64,000 nucleotides of DNA from an uncultured Bacilli bacterium (GCA_934176955.1 CAKPOS010000002.1:62001-126000), one strand, 5' to 3'. Shown: positions 16,391 through 25,664, numbered from the stretch's first letter. Numbers and translations are program-made. Notes: generated from the sequence alone by a model not told the origin.

Positions 16391-17575
16391 TTATTCAATA
16401 ATATCAGATACGTTACCAGCACCTACTGTACGTCCACCTTCACGAATTGAGAACTTAGTTCCGTTTTCAACAGCGATTGGAGCGATTAATTCTACTGTCA
16501 TTGTAACGTTATCACCAGGCATAACCATTTCAGTTCCTTCTGGTAATGTGATTACACCAGTAACATCAGTAGTTCTGAAGTAGAATTGAGGTCTGTAATT
16601 TGAGAAGAATGGAGTATGTCTTCCGCCTTCTTCTTTAGATAATACGTATACTTGTGCAGTGAATTTTTTGTGTGGGTGAACACTTCCTGGTTTAGCAAGA
16701 ACTTGTCCTCTTTCAACGTCATCTCTTGAAATACCACGTAATAATACACCAGCATTATCTCCAGCTTCAGCATAGTCTAGAGTTTTTCTAAACATTTCAA
16801 TTCCTGTAACAACAGTCTTTTGAGTGTCTCTAAGTCCAACGATTTCAACTTCATCATTAAGTTTTAATTGTCCTCTTTCAACACGTCCAGTAACAACTGT
16901 TCCACGTCCAGTAATTGTGAATACGTCTTCAATTGACATTAAGAATGGTTTATCAACATCTCTTTCAGGAGTTGGAATCCATTCGTCAACAGCATCCATT
17001 AATTCATTAATCTTTTCTACATATTTAGGATCTCCTTCAAGAGCTTTTAATGCAGAACCTCTAATGATTGGAGTATTGTCTCCATCGAATCCATAACTTG
17101 TTAATAATTCACGAATTTCCATTTCAACTAAGTCTAATAATTCTTCATCATCAACCATATCACATTTGTTCATGAATACTACCATTCTAGGTACACCAAC
17201 TTGGCGAGCTAGTAAGATGTGCTCTCTTGTTTGAGCCATAGGTCCATCAGTTGCAGCAATAACTAAGATTGCTCCATCCATTTGTGCTGCACCAGTAATC
17301 ATGTTCTTTACATAGTCAGCATGTCCTGGACAGTCAACGTGAGCATAGTGACGTTTGTCAGTTTGATACTCAACGTGTGCAGTATTGATAGTAATACCTC
17401 TTTCTCTTTCTTCTGGTGCTTTATCAATATCAGCATAGTCTTCAAATTGAGCATAACCTTTATCAGCTAATACTTTAGTGATAGCAGCAGTTAAAGTAGT
17501 TTTACCATGATCTACGTGTCCAATTGTACCAATATTAACGTGTGGTTTTGAACGATCAAATTTTTCTTTTGCCAT
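16391..17575 (-). CDS. tuf: Elongation factor Tu
   Basis: Delivers aminoacyl-tRNA to the ribosome A site as a GTP complex. 394 aa, the standard length. G1 GHVDHGKTT (19-27), switch I RGITINTAH, G3 DCPGHADY, G4 NKCD, then beta-barrel domains 2 and 3 ending GRTVGAGNVSDIIE. Last gene of the rpsL-rpsG-fusA-tuf operon, 74 bp after fusA; a strong terminator follows. Confidence 0.99.
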   Translation of the reverse strand: MAKEKFDRSKPHVNIGTIGHVDHGKTTLTAAITKVLADKGYAQFEDYADIDKAPEERERGITINTAHVEYQTDKRHYAHVDCPGHADYVKNMITGAAQMDGAILVIAATDGPMAQTREHILLARQVGVPRMVVFMNKCDMVDDEELLDLVEMEIRELLTSYGFDGDNTPIIRGSALKALEGDPKYVEKINELMDAVDEWIPTPERDVDKPFLMSIEDVFTITGRGTVVTGRVERGQLKLNDEVEIVGLRDTQKTVVTGIEMFRKTLDYAEAGDNAGVLLRGISRDDVERGQVLAKPGSVHPHKKFTAQVYVLSKEEGGRHTPFFSNYRPQFYFRTTDVTGVITLPEGTEMVMPGDNVTMTVELIAPIAVENGTKFSIREGGRTVGAGNVSDIIE

Positions 17576-17649
17576 AAATATCTTTTCCTCTCTTTCTTAA
17601 GTTACATAATCTATTTTATCAAATTTTGGAAATTAATCAATAGTATCGA

Positions 17650-19722
17650 TTAATTTCCTCCATTTTTTTTGATAATCTCTTCTGCAATTGATTTTGGTAC
17701 TTCTTCATAGTGATCCAAAGTCATTGTAAAGCTTCCACGTCCTTGTGTATTTGAACGTAAGCTTGTTGCATAACCGAACATTTCAGCTAGTGGTACCATA
17801 GCTTCTATTGCTAGAGCATTACCACGTGATTCTTGTCCCATTGGTTTTCCACGACGTGATGTAATATCTCCCATAACATTACCTAAATATTCATCTGGTA
17901 CAATAACTTGTACTTTCACGATTGGTTCAAGTAATACTGGTTTACATTTGTTTCTTGCTTCTTTCAAAGCTAAGCTTGCTGCAATTTTGAAGGCCATTTC
18001 TGATGAGTCAACATCATGGTATGAACCATCAAATAAAGTTGCTTTTACATCTACCATAGGGTATCCGGCTAAAACACCAGTTGTCATTGCTTCTTGTAAG
18101 CCTTTATCGATAACGGAAATATATTCTCTTGGAACTACTCCTCCTACGATATTGTCTACAAATTCATATCCTTTATCAGGATTTGGTTCAAAACGAATCC
18201 AAACATGTCCATATTGTCCACGTCCACCAGATTGTTTAATGTGTTTTCCTTCACATTCAGCAGTTTGAGTAATGGTTTCACGATAAGCAACTTGAGGTGC
18301 TCCTACGGTTGCTTCAACACCAAATTCTCTTCTTAATCTATCTACTTGAATATCAAGGTGTAATTCACCCATACCAGAAATTACAGTTTGACCTGTTTCT
18401 GGGTCAGTGTGCATTCTAAATGTTGGATCTTCTTCTGCTAATTTTGTTAATGCTAATGTCATTTTATCTTGATCTGCTTTAGATTTTGGTTCTAGAGCTT
18501 GTGAGATAACTGGTTCTGGGAATTCCATACCTTTCATGATACATGGATTTTTCTCATCACATAGTGTATCAGCAGTTGTTGTATTTTTAAGTCCAACGAT
18601 TGCTCCGATATCTCCAGCGAATACTTCTGAAATCTCTTCTCTGTGATTAGCGTGCATTTGTAGGATTCTTCCTACTCTTTCTTTTACATTCTTTGTTGAG
18701 TTTAATACATAAGAACCACTCTTTAATGTACCTGAATATACTCTGAAGAATGTAAGTCTTCCAACAAATGGATCTGTCATTACTTTAAATGCTAAAGCAG
18801 TGAATGGTTCAGAATCTGATGGATGTCTTAATACTTCATTTCCTTTAGAATCCATACATTCAATTGATGCAACATCTGTTGGGGCTGGTAGGTAATCTAC
18901 AACAGCATCTAGAAGTAATTTTACCCCCATATTTCCTAGGGCAGTTCCACACATGAATGGGAAGAACTCTGCAGATAAAACACCTTTACGAATTGCTTTC
19001 TTTAATGCATCAACAGTAACTTCACCACCATCTAGGTAAGTCATCATTAATTCTTCATCAAAGTCTGCAGCAGCTTCAATTAAAATGTTTCTATATTCTT
19101 CTGCTTTGTCTTTTAAATCTTCTGGAATTTCAATTTCTGTATAATTTTCTTCTTGTTTTCCATCAAAGTGATATGCTTTCATGGTAACTAAGTCAATTAC
19201 ACCATTGAATTCTGATTCTGCACCAATTGGAAGTTCAATAGCAGCAGTTTTTGCTCCTAATCTGTCACTTACGCTTTGTAAGCTTTTGTAGAAATCAGCA
19301 CCCATTTTATCCATTTTGTTAGAGAAAATGATTCTTGGTACTTTATATTCATTTGCTTGTCTCCATACTGTTTCACTTTGTGGTTCAACACCAGCTTGTG
19401 AATCTAGTAATAAAACAGCTCCATCTAATACTCTTAAGCTTCTTTGTACTTCGATTGTGAAGTCTACGTGACCTGGAGTATCGATGATATTGAAACGATA
19501 GCCCTTCCAGAATGCTGTTGTTGCAGCAGAAGTAATGGTAATACCACGTTCTTGTTCTTGTTCCATCCAGTCCATTTGGGCTGCTCCATCATGAGTTTCC
19601 CCAATTTTGTGGATTTTTCCTGTATGGTATAAAATACGTTCTGTACAAGTTGTTTTACCAGCATCAATGTGTGCCATAATTCCAATGTTACGAGTATTTT
19701 GTAACGAAATTTTTCGAGCCAT
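17650..19722 (-). CDS. fusA: Elongation factor G
   Basis: Translocation GTPase, 690 aa, full length. G1 AHIDAGKTT (about 17-25), switch region ERGITITSAATT, G3 DTPGHVDF, G4 NKMD, followed by domains II-V including the domain IV loop SGGRGQYGHVWI. It starts 15 bp after the rpsG stop in the str operon. No fusidic-acid-resistance insertions are visible. Confidence 0.99.
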   Translation of the reverse strand: MARKISLQNTRNIGIMAHIDAGKTTCTERILYHTGKIHKIGETHDGAAQMDWMEQEQERGITITSAATTAFWKGYRFNIIDTPGHVDFTIEVQRSLRVLDGAVLLLDSQAGVEPQSETVWRQANEYKVPRIIFSNKMDKMGADFYKSLQSVSDRLGAKTAAIELPIGAESEFNGVIDLVTMKAYHFDGKQEENYTEIEIPEDLKDKAEEYRNILIEAAADFDEELMMTYLDGGEVTVDALKKAIRKGVLSAEFFPFMCGTALGNMGVKLLLDAVVDYLPAPTDVASIECMDSKGNEVLRHPSDSEPFTALAFKVMTDPFVGRLTFFRVYSGTLKSGSYVLNSTKNVKERVGRILQMHANHREEISEVFAGDIGAIVGLKNTTTADTLCDEKNPCIMKGMEFPEPVISQALEPKSKADQDKMTLALTKLAEEDPTFRMHTDPETGQTVISGMGELHLDIQVDRLRREFGVEATVGAPQVAYRETITQTAECEGKHIKQSGGRGQYGHVWIRFEPNPDKGYEFVDNIVGGVVPREYISVIDKGLQEAMTTGVLAGYPMVDVKATLFDGSYHDVDSSEMAFKIAASLALKEARNKCKPVLLEPIVKVQVIVPDEYLGNVMGDITSRRGKPMGQESRGNALAIEAMVPLAEMFGYATSLRSNTQGRGSFTMTLDHYEEVPKSIAEEIIKKNGGN

Positions 19723-19737
19723 ATTGTCTTTTCCTTT

Positions 19738-20205
19738 CTACCATCTATAATGAGCAAATGCTTTGTTTGCTTCTGCCATTTTGTGAGTATCTTCTTTTTT
19801 CTTAACAGATGCACCAATACCATTTGAAGCATCAATGATTTCGTTTGCTAATTTTTCAGCCATTGTATGACCACTTCTTAATCTTGCATATTGTGCTAAC
19901 CAACGAAATGCTAGTGCTTGTGCACGTTCTGGTTTAACTTCTACTGGTACTTGATAGTTTGCTCCACCTACTCTTCTAGATTTTACTTCTAGATTAGGTT
20001 TGATGTTTTCCATTGCACGTTCGAATACAACCATAGCGTCTTCGCCAGTTTTTTCTTTAATTATATCAAACGCATCATATACAATTCTTTGTGCTGTTCC
20101 TTTTTTTCCGTCAATCATGATTTGATTGATTAATTTTGTAACAACTTTCGATTTGTATAATGAATCTGGTAATACGTCTCTTTTTATTGCACGTCTTTTA
20201 CGCAT
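19738..20205 (-). CDS. rpsG: 30S ribosomal protein S7
   Basis: Nucleates assembly of the 16S 3' major domain and contacts the E-site tRNA. 155 aa, typical length. The N-terminus MRKRRAIKRDVLPDSLYKSK, GGANYQVPVEV and the C-terminal HKMAEANKAFAHYRW are canonical. The start has GGAGGAG. Second gene of the str operon. Confidence 0.99.
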   Translation of the reverse strand: MRKRRAIKRDVLPDSLYKSKVVTKLINQIMIDGKKGTAQRIVYDAFDIIKEKTGEDAMVVFERAMENIKPNLEVKSRRVGGANYQVPVEVKPERAQALAFRWLAQYARLRSGHTMAEKLANEIIDASNGIGASVKKKEDTHKMAEANKAFAHYRW

Positions 20206-20245
20206 TTTTTCTCCTCCTTTTCTTATTATATTTTTATTTTAATTC

Positions 20246-20656
20246 TTATTTTTTAGGTCTTTTTGCTCCGTATTTAGAACGTCCTTGCATACGATTTTGT
20301 ACACCAGCAGTATCCATTGTTCCACGAATGATGTGATAACGAACACCGATTAAGTCTTTAACACGTCCTCCACGAACTAATACAACTGAGTGTTCTTGTA
20401 GGTTGTGTCCAATTCCTGGAATATAACAAGTTACTTCCATACCATTTGATAATCTAACACGAGCATATTTTCTTAATGCTGAGTTTGGTTTCTTTGGAGT
20501 CATTGTTCCAACACGTACACAAACACCTCTTTTTTGAGGAGAGTTTTGATTTACAGTTTTATTGTTTACTGTATCTAATCTTGTTAGTAATGCAGGTGAT
20601 TTACTTTTTCTTCTTTTTTGTCCTTTTCCTCTTAGTCTTTGGTTAATTGTTGCCAT
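20246..20656 (-). CDS. rpsL: 30S ribosomal protein S12 (Pro-to-Ile change in the KDLPG loop)
   Basis: Decoding-centre protein, 136 aa from the start at 20656 (MATINQRLRG, with GGGAGG upstream); the frame extends 14 codons further but that part is not S12-like. TPKKPNSALRK and GHNLQEHSVVLVRGGRVKD are conserved. The next residues read LIGVRYH, where most bacteria, including E. coli and B. subtilis, have LPGVRYH. The codon is ATC at 20348-20350, residue 103. In E. coli this proline (P90/P91 depending on numbering) is a classical site of streptomycin resistance or dependence. The two resistance-related lysines are present. First gene of the str operon. Confidence 0.98.
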   Translation of the reverse strand: MATINQRLRGKGQKRRKSKSPALLTRLDTVNNKTVNQNSPQKRGVCVRVGTMTPKKPNSALRKYARVRLSNGMEVTCYIPGIGHNLQEHSVVLVRGGRVKDLIGVRYHIIRGTMDTAGVQNRMQGRSKYGAKRPKK

Positions 20657-20719
20657 ATGTTTCCGCCTCCCTTCTTTACACATATCCAGGTGTATCATAT
20701 TTTCTTTAAAAGATAAGCA

Positions 20720-20734
20720 TTGTCAAAACGACAA
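20720..20734 (-). promoter_or_regulatory. Small hairpin in the str operon leader
   Basis: TTGTC-GTTTT-GACAA (5-bp stem) in the roughly 90-base leader between the rpsL promoter and its start. It could take part in r-protein autoregulation or be incidental. Confidence 0.25.
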
Positions 20735-20758
20735 CACTTAAATTTCACAAGCATGATT

Positions 20759-20787
20759 AATATATCACTAATTTTTGTATTCGTCAA
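20759..20787 (-). promoter_or_regulatory. Promoter of the str operon
   Basis: -35 TTGACG (20782-20787), 17-bp spacer, -10 TATATT (20759-20764), giving a leader of about 95 bases before rpsL. Confidence 0.75.
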
Positions 20788-20810
20788 CTGGTTGTTTTTA
20801 TTTTTATTAG

Positions 20811-20852
20811 AAAAATACTGATAAAGAAGTTAATTATTGATTAGTATTTTTT
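20811..20852 (-). terminator. Terminator after yqeK (AAAATACTGAT family)
   Basis: AAAAATACTGAT pairs with ATTAGTATTTTT (12 bp, one G-U) around a 17-base loop; the minus-strand transcript runs into T residues. It lies 10 bp after yqeK and upstream of the str promoter. Confidence 0.75.
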
Positions 20853-20862
20853 GTAAATAAGA

Positions 20863-21423
20863 TTAAATATTTTTCTTTAAATAAGATAATACTTCTATTG
20901 ATTTAGAGGCTATCTTTTTATTTTCTTGTTTTAATTTTTGGTGATTATTTTCAAGACATAAAATCATTGCTTTATCTAAATTTTCTTTGGCAAGTCGCCT
21001 TTCTTCTTCAATTTGGGGGTAATTTTTACCAGGTTCAATTTTATCTGCGATAAATACTATTTTATCTAGAGTACTCATGGGAATATCTCCTATAGTATGA
21101 GAGAAAATAGCATGAATAATATCCTCATCTAGATGGTATTTTTCTTTTGCATAAACAGCTCCTACTATAGCATGATTTATTCTGGGCGTTGAGTTTTTAT
21201 CTAGGGAGCAACCATTTCTTTTTATGATTTCTTCATTTTGTTCTTTCGTAAATTCTTTAGCAATATCATGAATTATTCCTGCTAAATAGGCTTTTTCTTC
21301 ATCTACATGATAAATATGGGCTAATTCTTTTGATACTTCTCCTACTCTTAGGCTATGCTCATAACGATAATCTGATAGGGATTCTTTTAAATCTTTTTTT
21401 ATTCTTTCTATTAATTCATTCAT
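20863..21423 (-). CDS. yqeK: YqeK-type HD-domain Ap4A hydrolase
   Basis: 186-aa HD phosphohydrolase that in B. subtilis and relatives splits diadenosine tetraphosphate symmetrically. The metal-binding set is visible: RYEHSLRVGEVS (H near 23), GIIHDIAKE (HD near 53), NHAIVGA and HAIFSHTIG further on, with ADKIEPG. The start is ATG 21423 (MNELIERI) with AGGA seven bases upstream; the in-frame TTG just before is less likely. It is 12 bp downstream of the unknown 21436 gene, probably one operon. Its usual neighbours (nadD, rsfS, obg) are not adjacent here, although obg is only 5 kb away. Confidence 0.9.
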   Translation of the reverse strand: MNELIERIKKDLKESLSDYRYEHSLRVGEVSKELAHIYHVDEEKAYLAGIIHDIAKEFTKEQNEEIIKRNGCSLDKNSTPRINHAIVGAVYAKEKYHLDEDIIHAIFSHTIGDIPMSTLDKIVFIADKIEPGKNYPQIEEERRLAKENLDKAMILCLENNHQKLKQENKKIASKSIEVLSYLKKNI

Positions 21424-21435
21424 CAATATTCCTTT

Positions 21436-21942
21436 CTATTCTGAAACAAAATACTTAATAATTTGGCTAGTACCTACTTTTTTTTCTAATGTTTTTGGAT
21501 AGAAGCCATCTAATGAAAATGATTCTTTTAATTCTTCTTCCTTGGAACTTGTGGTATAGAGACTAATTAATTCTAATTTAGTATTTAATTCGCATTCTTC
21601 TGTTTTAAGGATAATTTCTAGTTCACGATTTCTTATTTTTCCTAATTTAACAGAAAAGTTGTCGCTTTTTTCATGTTCCCAAATATCATCGTTATTTACA
21701 GATATCGTTACACTTCCAATATTTCCAGATAGTTCTTTATTTTCTAAATCTTTTAGAGAATGAATATCTTTCATGTCAACTTTTATGTCAAGAGCTCCAC
21801 TTAAAATACTGTCGTTTACAAACTTAGGGTAAAATTCAATCGTTGCCATTAAAGTGATGTAACTAGTTCCTTCATAAATCCTTTGTCTTAAATGTGCTTC
21901 TGCAAACTTTTCTTTAAAGTTTATATTTTTAATTTTTAGCAT
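21436..21942 (-). CDS. Conserved-looking hypothetical protein, 168 aa
   Basis: I do not recognise the family. It is a soluble, mostly beta-strand protein starting at ATG 21942 (MLKIKNINFKEKF), which has GGAGGAG four bases upstream. Eight residues in front of this ATG in the same frame (including RRRR) have no ribosome binding site. Charged residues alternate with hydrophobic ones (SGNIGSVTISVNND, ELNTKLELISLY), suggesting a beta sandwich. It lies immediately before yqeK; an extended -10 (TGTTATACT, 21971-21976) gives it its own promoter. Confidence 0.7.
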   Translation of the reverse strand: MLKIKNINFKEKFAEAHLRQRIYEGTSYITLMATIEFYPKFVNDSILSGALDIKVDMKDIHSLKDLENKELSGNIGSVTISVNNDDIWEHEKSDNFSVKLGKIRNRELEIILKTEECELNTKLELISLYTTSSKEEELKESFSLDGFYPKTLEKKVGTSQIIKYFVSE

Positions 21943-21970
21943 ACTTCTCCTCCTTCTTGTAACCATGGAT

Positions 21971-21976
21971 AGTATA
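21971..21976 (-). promoter_or_regulatory. Extended -10 promoter of the 21436-yqeK unit
   Basis: The minus strand reads TGTTATACT (TG-n-TATACT) about 30 bp before the start. A solo ATCAGTATTTT half-repeat lies just upstream (21994-22003). Confidence 0.45.
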
Positions 21977-22042
21977 ACATAATTTTTAGAATTAAAATAC
22001 TGATTAGGAATTTTTCATCAAAAAAGATTCTTTTTGTGAATT

Positions 22043-23335
22043 CTAGTTTACATATTTTTTAAATGTAGACATTGTAGTTGTGTTTACAATTACATATCTT
22101 GGAATTTTATATTTATCTTGGCCTACTCTAACTTTACTATCCTTTAATTCTCCGGCAAAAGCCATAGTAAATCCAGCTTTTTTTAATAATTCAATAGCTC
22201 TTTCGTTATAATCATAGAAAGGATAACAAAAATAAGTGGTATTATTGAGAGATTCTCTACTTTTCTTTAAGTCTTCTAAAATAGTATTTTCATCTAAGCA
22301 GAGTATTCCGCCTCTTCCAATGTTAGATGGACAATCTCCAATTTTATGCATATTCCATGTATGGGAATGAATTTCTAGATAAGGAGAACTATAATCAGTT
22401 GGACTAGCAAGGCTACCAATTAAGAAAAGCGTGCCTGTCATTTGATATTTGGTTAAGATTTGAATGGTTCTTGATACATACCAACCATCATCAAAAGTTA
22501 ATGTTACACTTTTTTCTGGTAATTGTATTTTTCCATCAATATAAAGTTCTAAATCCCGCATAGTGGTTGTATAAAAATTATTTTCTTTTAAGTATTTTAT
22601 GTGACGGTCAAACATGGTATCAGTAATACAAATACTTTGTTTGCACTCGGTTTTTTCTCCATTTTCGTTATTATCACTTACAACATAGTGATAATTTAAA
22701 ACAGCAATTTCGTTGGTATAATTTTTAGAAGTATTAGTAGATAAAATGATTTTCTCTACATCTTCTTTTGATACATAGACTAGAGAGTGATTAAACTCAA
22801 TTCCATATTTATCATCATTTTTGATTAAAATAGGAAAAGTTCCTTCTTTTAATTCATAATAAGAATTATCACTTAAATAAAGTTTTGCTTTATTTTTTAG
22901 AATGATACTTTCATGATAAGGAATATAATTTTTATAGGTTTTATATTCTCCAGATAGTGGGGATAAAGTATCTATTTTTTTAGTATCCATATATTTAATA
23001 TAGTAATTGCTGTCTTTTATTTTAAAGTATTCATCTTCGATTATATATTCTGGATCAAGAGATAATTCTATTTTTCCATGAACAGTTGCTATTTTCTTAT
23101 AAGTATTTTTATCTTTTAGATAGAGACTACTTCCTTCTTTTAAGATAATATTATCTGCATAATTTTCTTTTATTTTTTCAAGGTTATTTCTTGTTACGGG
23201 AATAATTTTTTTACTTGCGATTACTTTTTCTTTTTCAGTATCATCTTTTAATAATATTACTACTAAAATAAGAAGAACAAAAGTAAGGATAAAAATGATT
23301 AATTTTTTCTTTTTTATTTGATTATGCTTCTTCAT
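22043..23335 (-). CDS. Membrane-anchored polysaccharide deacetylase
   Basis: About 430 aa from the start at 23335 (MKKHNQIKKKKL, GGAGGAG upstream). A cytoplasmic basic stretch, a membrane anchor (about 12-32), an extracytoplasmic spacer and a C-terminal NodB homology domain beginning about residue 205 (LNYHYVV). Catalytic motifs: TFDDGW (motif 1, Asp-Asp), HSHTWNMH (motif 2, metal His residues) and CYPFYDYN/IPRYVI (motifs 3-5). Such enzymes deacetylate peptidoglycan or another wall glycan, often giving lysozyme resistance. The motif 2 loop carries an insertion with two cysteines (GDCPSNIGRGGILC) that may form a disulfide. Confidence 0.88.
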   Translation of the reverse strand: MKKHNQIKKKKLIIFILTFVLLILVVILLKDDTEKEKVIASKKIIPVTRNNLEKIKENYADNIILKEGSSLYLKDKNTYKKIATVHGKIELSLDPEYIIEDEYFKIKDSNYYIKYMDTKKIDTLSPLSGEYKTYKNYIPYHESIILKNKAKLYLSDNSYYELKEGTFPILIKNDDKYGIEFNHSLVYVSKEDVEKIILSTNTSKNYTNEIAVLNYHYVVSDNNENGEKTECKQSICITDTMFDRHIKYLKENNFYTTTMRDLELYIDGKIQLPEKSVTLTFDDGWYVSRTIQILTKYQMTGTLFLIGSLASPTDYSSPYLEIHSHTWNMHKIGDCPSNIGRGGILCLDENTILEDLKKSRESLNNTTYFCYPFYDYNERAIELLKKAGFTMAFAGELKDSKVRVGQDKYKIPRYVIVNTTTMSTFKKYVN

Positions 23336-23399
23336 CGAATTACTCCTCCTTATTTTAGTATGGAAAAAATAAGGAGATTCATTCTTATATTTAAACAAA

Positions 23400-23437
23400 A
23401 AAAAATAAAACAGGCTCCTAAATTTAAGAGTCTGTTA
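23400..23437 (-). terminator. Terminator after tRNA-Asn
   Basis: Minus strand: AACAG-A-CTC pairs with GAG-C-CTGTT around TTAAATTTA, followed by TTTTATTTTTTTT. Confidence 0.7.
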
Positions 23438-23446
23438 ATGTCATAA

Positions 23447-23522
23447 TGGCGCTTAATGTAGGGCTCGAACCTACGACCTATCGGTTAACAGCCGAGTGCT
23501 CTACCGACTGAGCTAATTAAGC
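23447..23522 (-). tRNA. tRNA-Asn (anticodon GTT)
   Basis: A 76-nt cloverleaf on the minus strand. Acceptor arm GCTTAAT/ATTAAGC, D arm with AGCTCAGTCGGTAGAGC, anticodon loop CTGTTAA giving GUU (Asn), T arm with GTAGGTTCGAGCCCTAC, discriminator G and an encoded CCA. It has its own promoter and terminator. Confidence 0.96.
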
Positions 23523-23544
23523 AGTAATCTCACAAGACTTCTTA

Positions 23545-23573
23545 AGTATATAATATTTTTTTTAAGAAATCAA
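23545..23573 (-). promoter_or_regulatory. Promoter of tRNA-Asn
   Basis: -35 TTGATT (23568-23573), 17-bp spacer, -10 TATACT (23545-23550), about 23 bp before the tRNA. Confidence 0.65.
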
Positions 23574-23647
23574 GTGATTTTTTATACTTTTTTATTATTT
23601 TTTACTAATTTTGAAGTTTTATACTATTATTTAGTGATTTTTTAACA

Positions 23648-24691
23648 TTATGATGCATCTTTATCAGTATTTTTTGTCAAAAATACTTGGTAAAGTGTGT
23701 CTGTCGCTTTGGCATTTAATGTTAAATCTCCTCTTACTCCTTTTAGAGCGGCGTAATATGCAGCTGCTCCTATCATGGTTGCATTATCAGTACAATATTT
23801 TATTTCTGGATAAGAAAGGTGAATGTCATTTTCTTTTGCCATTTCTTCTAGACTTTTTCTTAATCCTTGATTGGCTGCGACGCCTCCGGCAACAATTAAA
23901 TTCTTTACTTTATATTCTTGTAGAGCGTGTTTGGTTTTTTTTGTTAAGATAGAAACGACTCTTTTTTGGAACGAGGTACACATATCATCAATTCGAATTT
24001 CATTACCTCTTTGATGTTCATTGTGAACTAAATTGACAACGGCACTTTTGATTCCACTGAAACTAAAATTAAAGCTGGCATCATCTAGAGGATATGGAAG
24101 GTTGTAAGTATCTGTTCCTAATTTGGCTTTTTTATCAATTATCGGACCTCCTGGATAATCTAATCCTAAAATTTTAGCTACTTTATCGTAAGCCTCTCCT
24201 ACAGCGTCATCTAATGTAGATCCAATTCTTTTAAAGGAATAGTCTTCTTTCATATAAACTAAGTCGGTATGTCCACCACTTACTACTAGTGCTATTAAAG
24301 GGAATGTTAATCTCTCTTTTAAATTGTTTGCATAAATGTGTCCTGCGATATGATGAACGGGAATTAGAGGTTTTCCTGTTACAAGAGCTATGGTTTTGGC
24401 ACATTCAACGCCAATTAAAAGGGAACCAATTAATCCGGGACCGTAAGTTACACCAATAATATCTATATCATCCATATTCATTTTAGCTTTCTCTAATAAT
24501 TCATCTAAAACAATCGTAATACTTTCAATATGACTACGGCTAGCAATTTCAGGAACAACACCACCAAACTTTTTATGAATATCAATTTGAGTAAATACGA
24601 CAGTTGCTATGTCAGTATTTCCATTTTTAACAATACTCATACTGGTTTCATCGCAACTAGATTCAATTGCTAAACAATAAATATCTTTCAT
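23648..24691 (-). CDS. tsaD: tRNA N6-threonylcarbamoyladenosine transferase TsaD
   Basis: Transfers the threonylcarbamoyl group to A37 of ANN-decoding tRNAs with TsaB and TsaE. 347 aa, ASKHA fold. Start MKDIYCLAIESSCDETS, metal-binding HHIAGHIYAN (His near 111 and 115), SGGHTDL, and the C-terminal CTDNATMIG with the third metal ligand Asp. The ATG directly follows the rimI stop, so it is the last gene of the tsaE-tsaB-rimI-tsaD operon. Confidence 0.98.
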   Translation of the reverse strand: MKDIYCLAIESSCDETSMSIVKNGNTDIATVVFTQIDIHKKFGGVVPEIASRSHIESITIVLDELLEKAKMNMDDIDIIGVTYGPGLIGSLLIGVECAKTIALVTGKPLIPVHHIAGHIYANNLKERLTFPLIALVVSGGHTDLVYMKEDYSFKRIGSTLDDAVGEAYDKVAKILGLDYPGGPIIDKKAKLGTDTYNLPYPLDDASFNFSFSGIKSAVVNLVHNEHQRGNEIRIDDMCTSFQKRVVSILTKKTKHALQEYKVKNLIVAGGVAANQGLRKSLEEMAKENDIHLSYPEIKYCTDNATMIGAAAYYAALKGVRGDLTLNAKATDTLYQVFLTKNTDKDAS

Positions 24692-25048
24692 TTACATCAC
24701 CTGCTTTTCCATTAATATGCCATCTTCATTCCCATAATAAAATTTTCTTAAAGCTACTTCTCGAAAGCCGAATTTTTTATATAAACCTCTTGCAATTTCA
24801 TTCGTGATTCTTACTTCAAGCGTAATATTTAGAACGTGATTCTCGATTGCTATTGCTACTAAATAACTCATTAATTTTTTACCTATTCCACATCTTCTAT
24901 AATTTTCTTCTACAAAGAAATTATCAATTTCCATTCTATCATAAATAAGAGAATATTCTAAGTATCCTAAGACAAAATCATCTTGATATAATTCTATTCT
25001 TTTTAAATAAGGATTAGGACTTTCTAACTCTTCTACTTCTCTAATCAT
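24692..25048 (-). CDS. rimI: RimI-like GNAT N-acetyltransferase
   Basis: 118-aa GNAT-fold protein; the acetyl-CoA pyrophosphate loop is RRCGIGKKLM (motif A), followed by VRITNEIARGLYKKFGFREVALRKFYY. It probably acetylates the N-terminus of ribosomal protein S18 or other proteins; its place between tsaB and tsaD is the usual one for rimI. It is shorter than most RimI proteins (about 145 aa) because the first strand and helix are reduced. It overlaps tsaB by 8 bp. Confidence 0.9.
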   Translation of the reverse strand: MIREVEELESPNPYLKRIELYQDDFVLGYLEYSLIYDRMEIDNFFVEENYRRCGIGKKLMSYLVAIAIENHVLNITLEVRITNEIARGLYKKFGFREVALRKFYYGNEDGILMEKQVM

Positions 25049-25664
25049 GTTTATCCTCTAGAGCTTGAGGTAATTTTAAGTAATTTGGTTTTATTGTAAA
25101 ATAGTTTTCTTCTTCTTTTTTTTGATAATAAGCAATAATTTTAGAAATATCTAATTCTTGTTTCATTGATTTTATTTCTTCATTGTTTATTTCTTCTGCT
25201 GATACAATTGTTGGATGATATTTCATGATAATTTCTAATACTTCTTCTTTATTTCCAAAGTGTTCTTTGATGATTTCTTCTTTTTCTTTGTTATATAAGC
25301 CTAGGTAATAATTATCATGTTTGGCATCAATTAGGGATAGGATTGTTTCATTATTGTTAGATAAGGCTAATATTTTTAAAGAAGATACAGCTGTGATAGG
25401 GATTTTTCTTAAATAGGCATAAGTTTTAGCGATGGTTACGCCAATTCTTACTCCGGTAAAGGAACCTGGACCTGTTACAACATAGATTTTTTCTACCTTA
25501 TCTGGAGTTAAGGAAGCATTTTTTAAGACTTCATCAATAAAAGGAACAACATATATGGAATGTTTATTGGGAATATTTTTATTGATTTTGCTTAGTATTT
25601 TTTCTTCTTTTAAAATAGCAATAGATACATCACTTGCGGAAGTATCTATAAACAAACTTATCAT
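25041..25664 (-). CDS. tsaB: TsaB, subunit of the t6A complex
   Basis: 207-aa ASKHA-fold scaffold protein that dimerises with TsaD. MISLFIDTSASDVSIAIL at the start and VVTGPGSFTGVRIGVTIAKT near residue 65 are the hallmark motifs. The start overlaps the tsaE stop (ATGA) and the end overlaps rimI, so translation is coupled. Confidence 0.95.
   Translation of the reverse strand: MISLFIDTSASDVSIAILKEEKILSKINKNIPNKHSIYVVPFIDEVLKNASLTPDKVEKIYVVTGPGSFTGVRIGVTIAKTYAYLRKIPITAVSSLKILALSNNNETILSLIDAKHDNYYLGLYNKEKEEIIKEHFGNKEEVLEIIMKYHPTIVSAEEINNEEIKSMKQELDISKIIAYYQKKEEENYFTIKPNYLKLPQALEDKHD

Noticed and set aside
20657..20698. 14-codon N-terminal extension of rpsL
   Set aside because: S12 always starts near MATINQ; the ribosome binding site is directly before ATG 20656.
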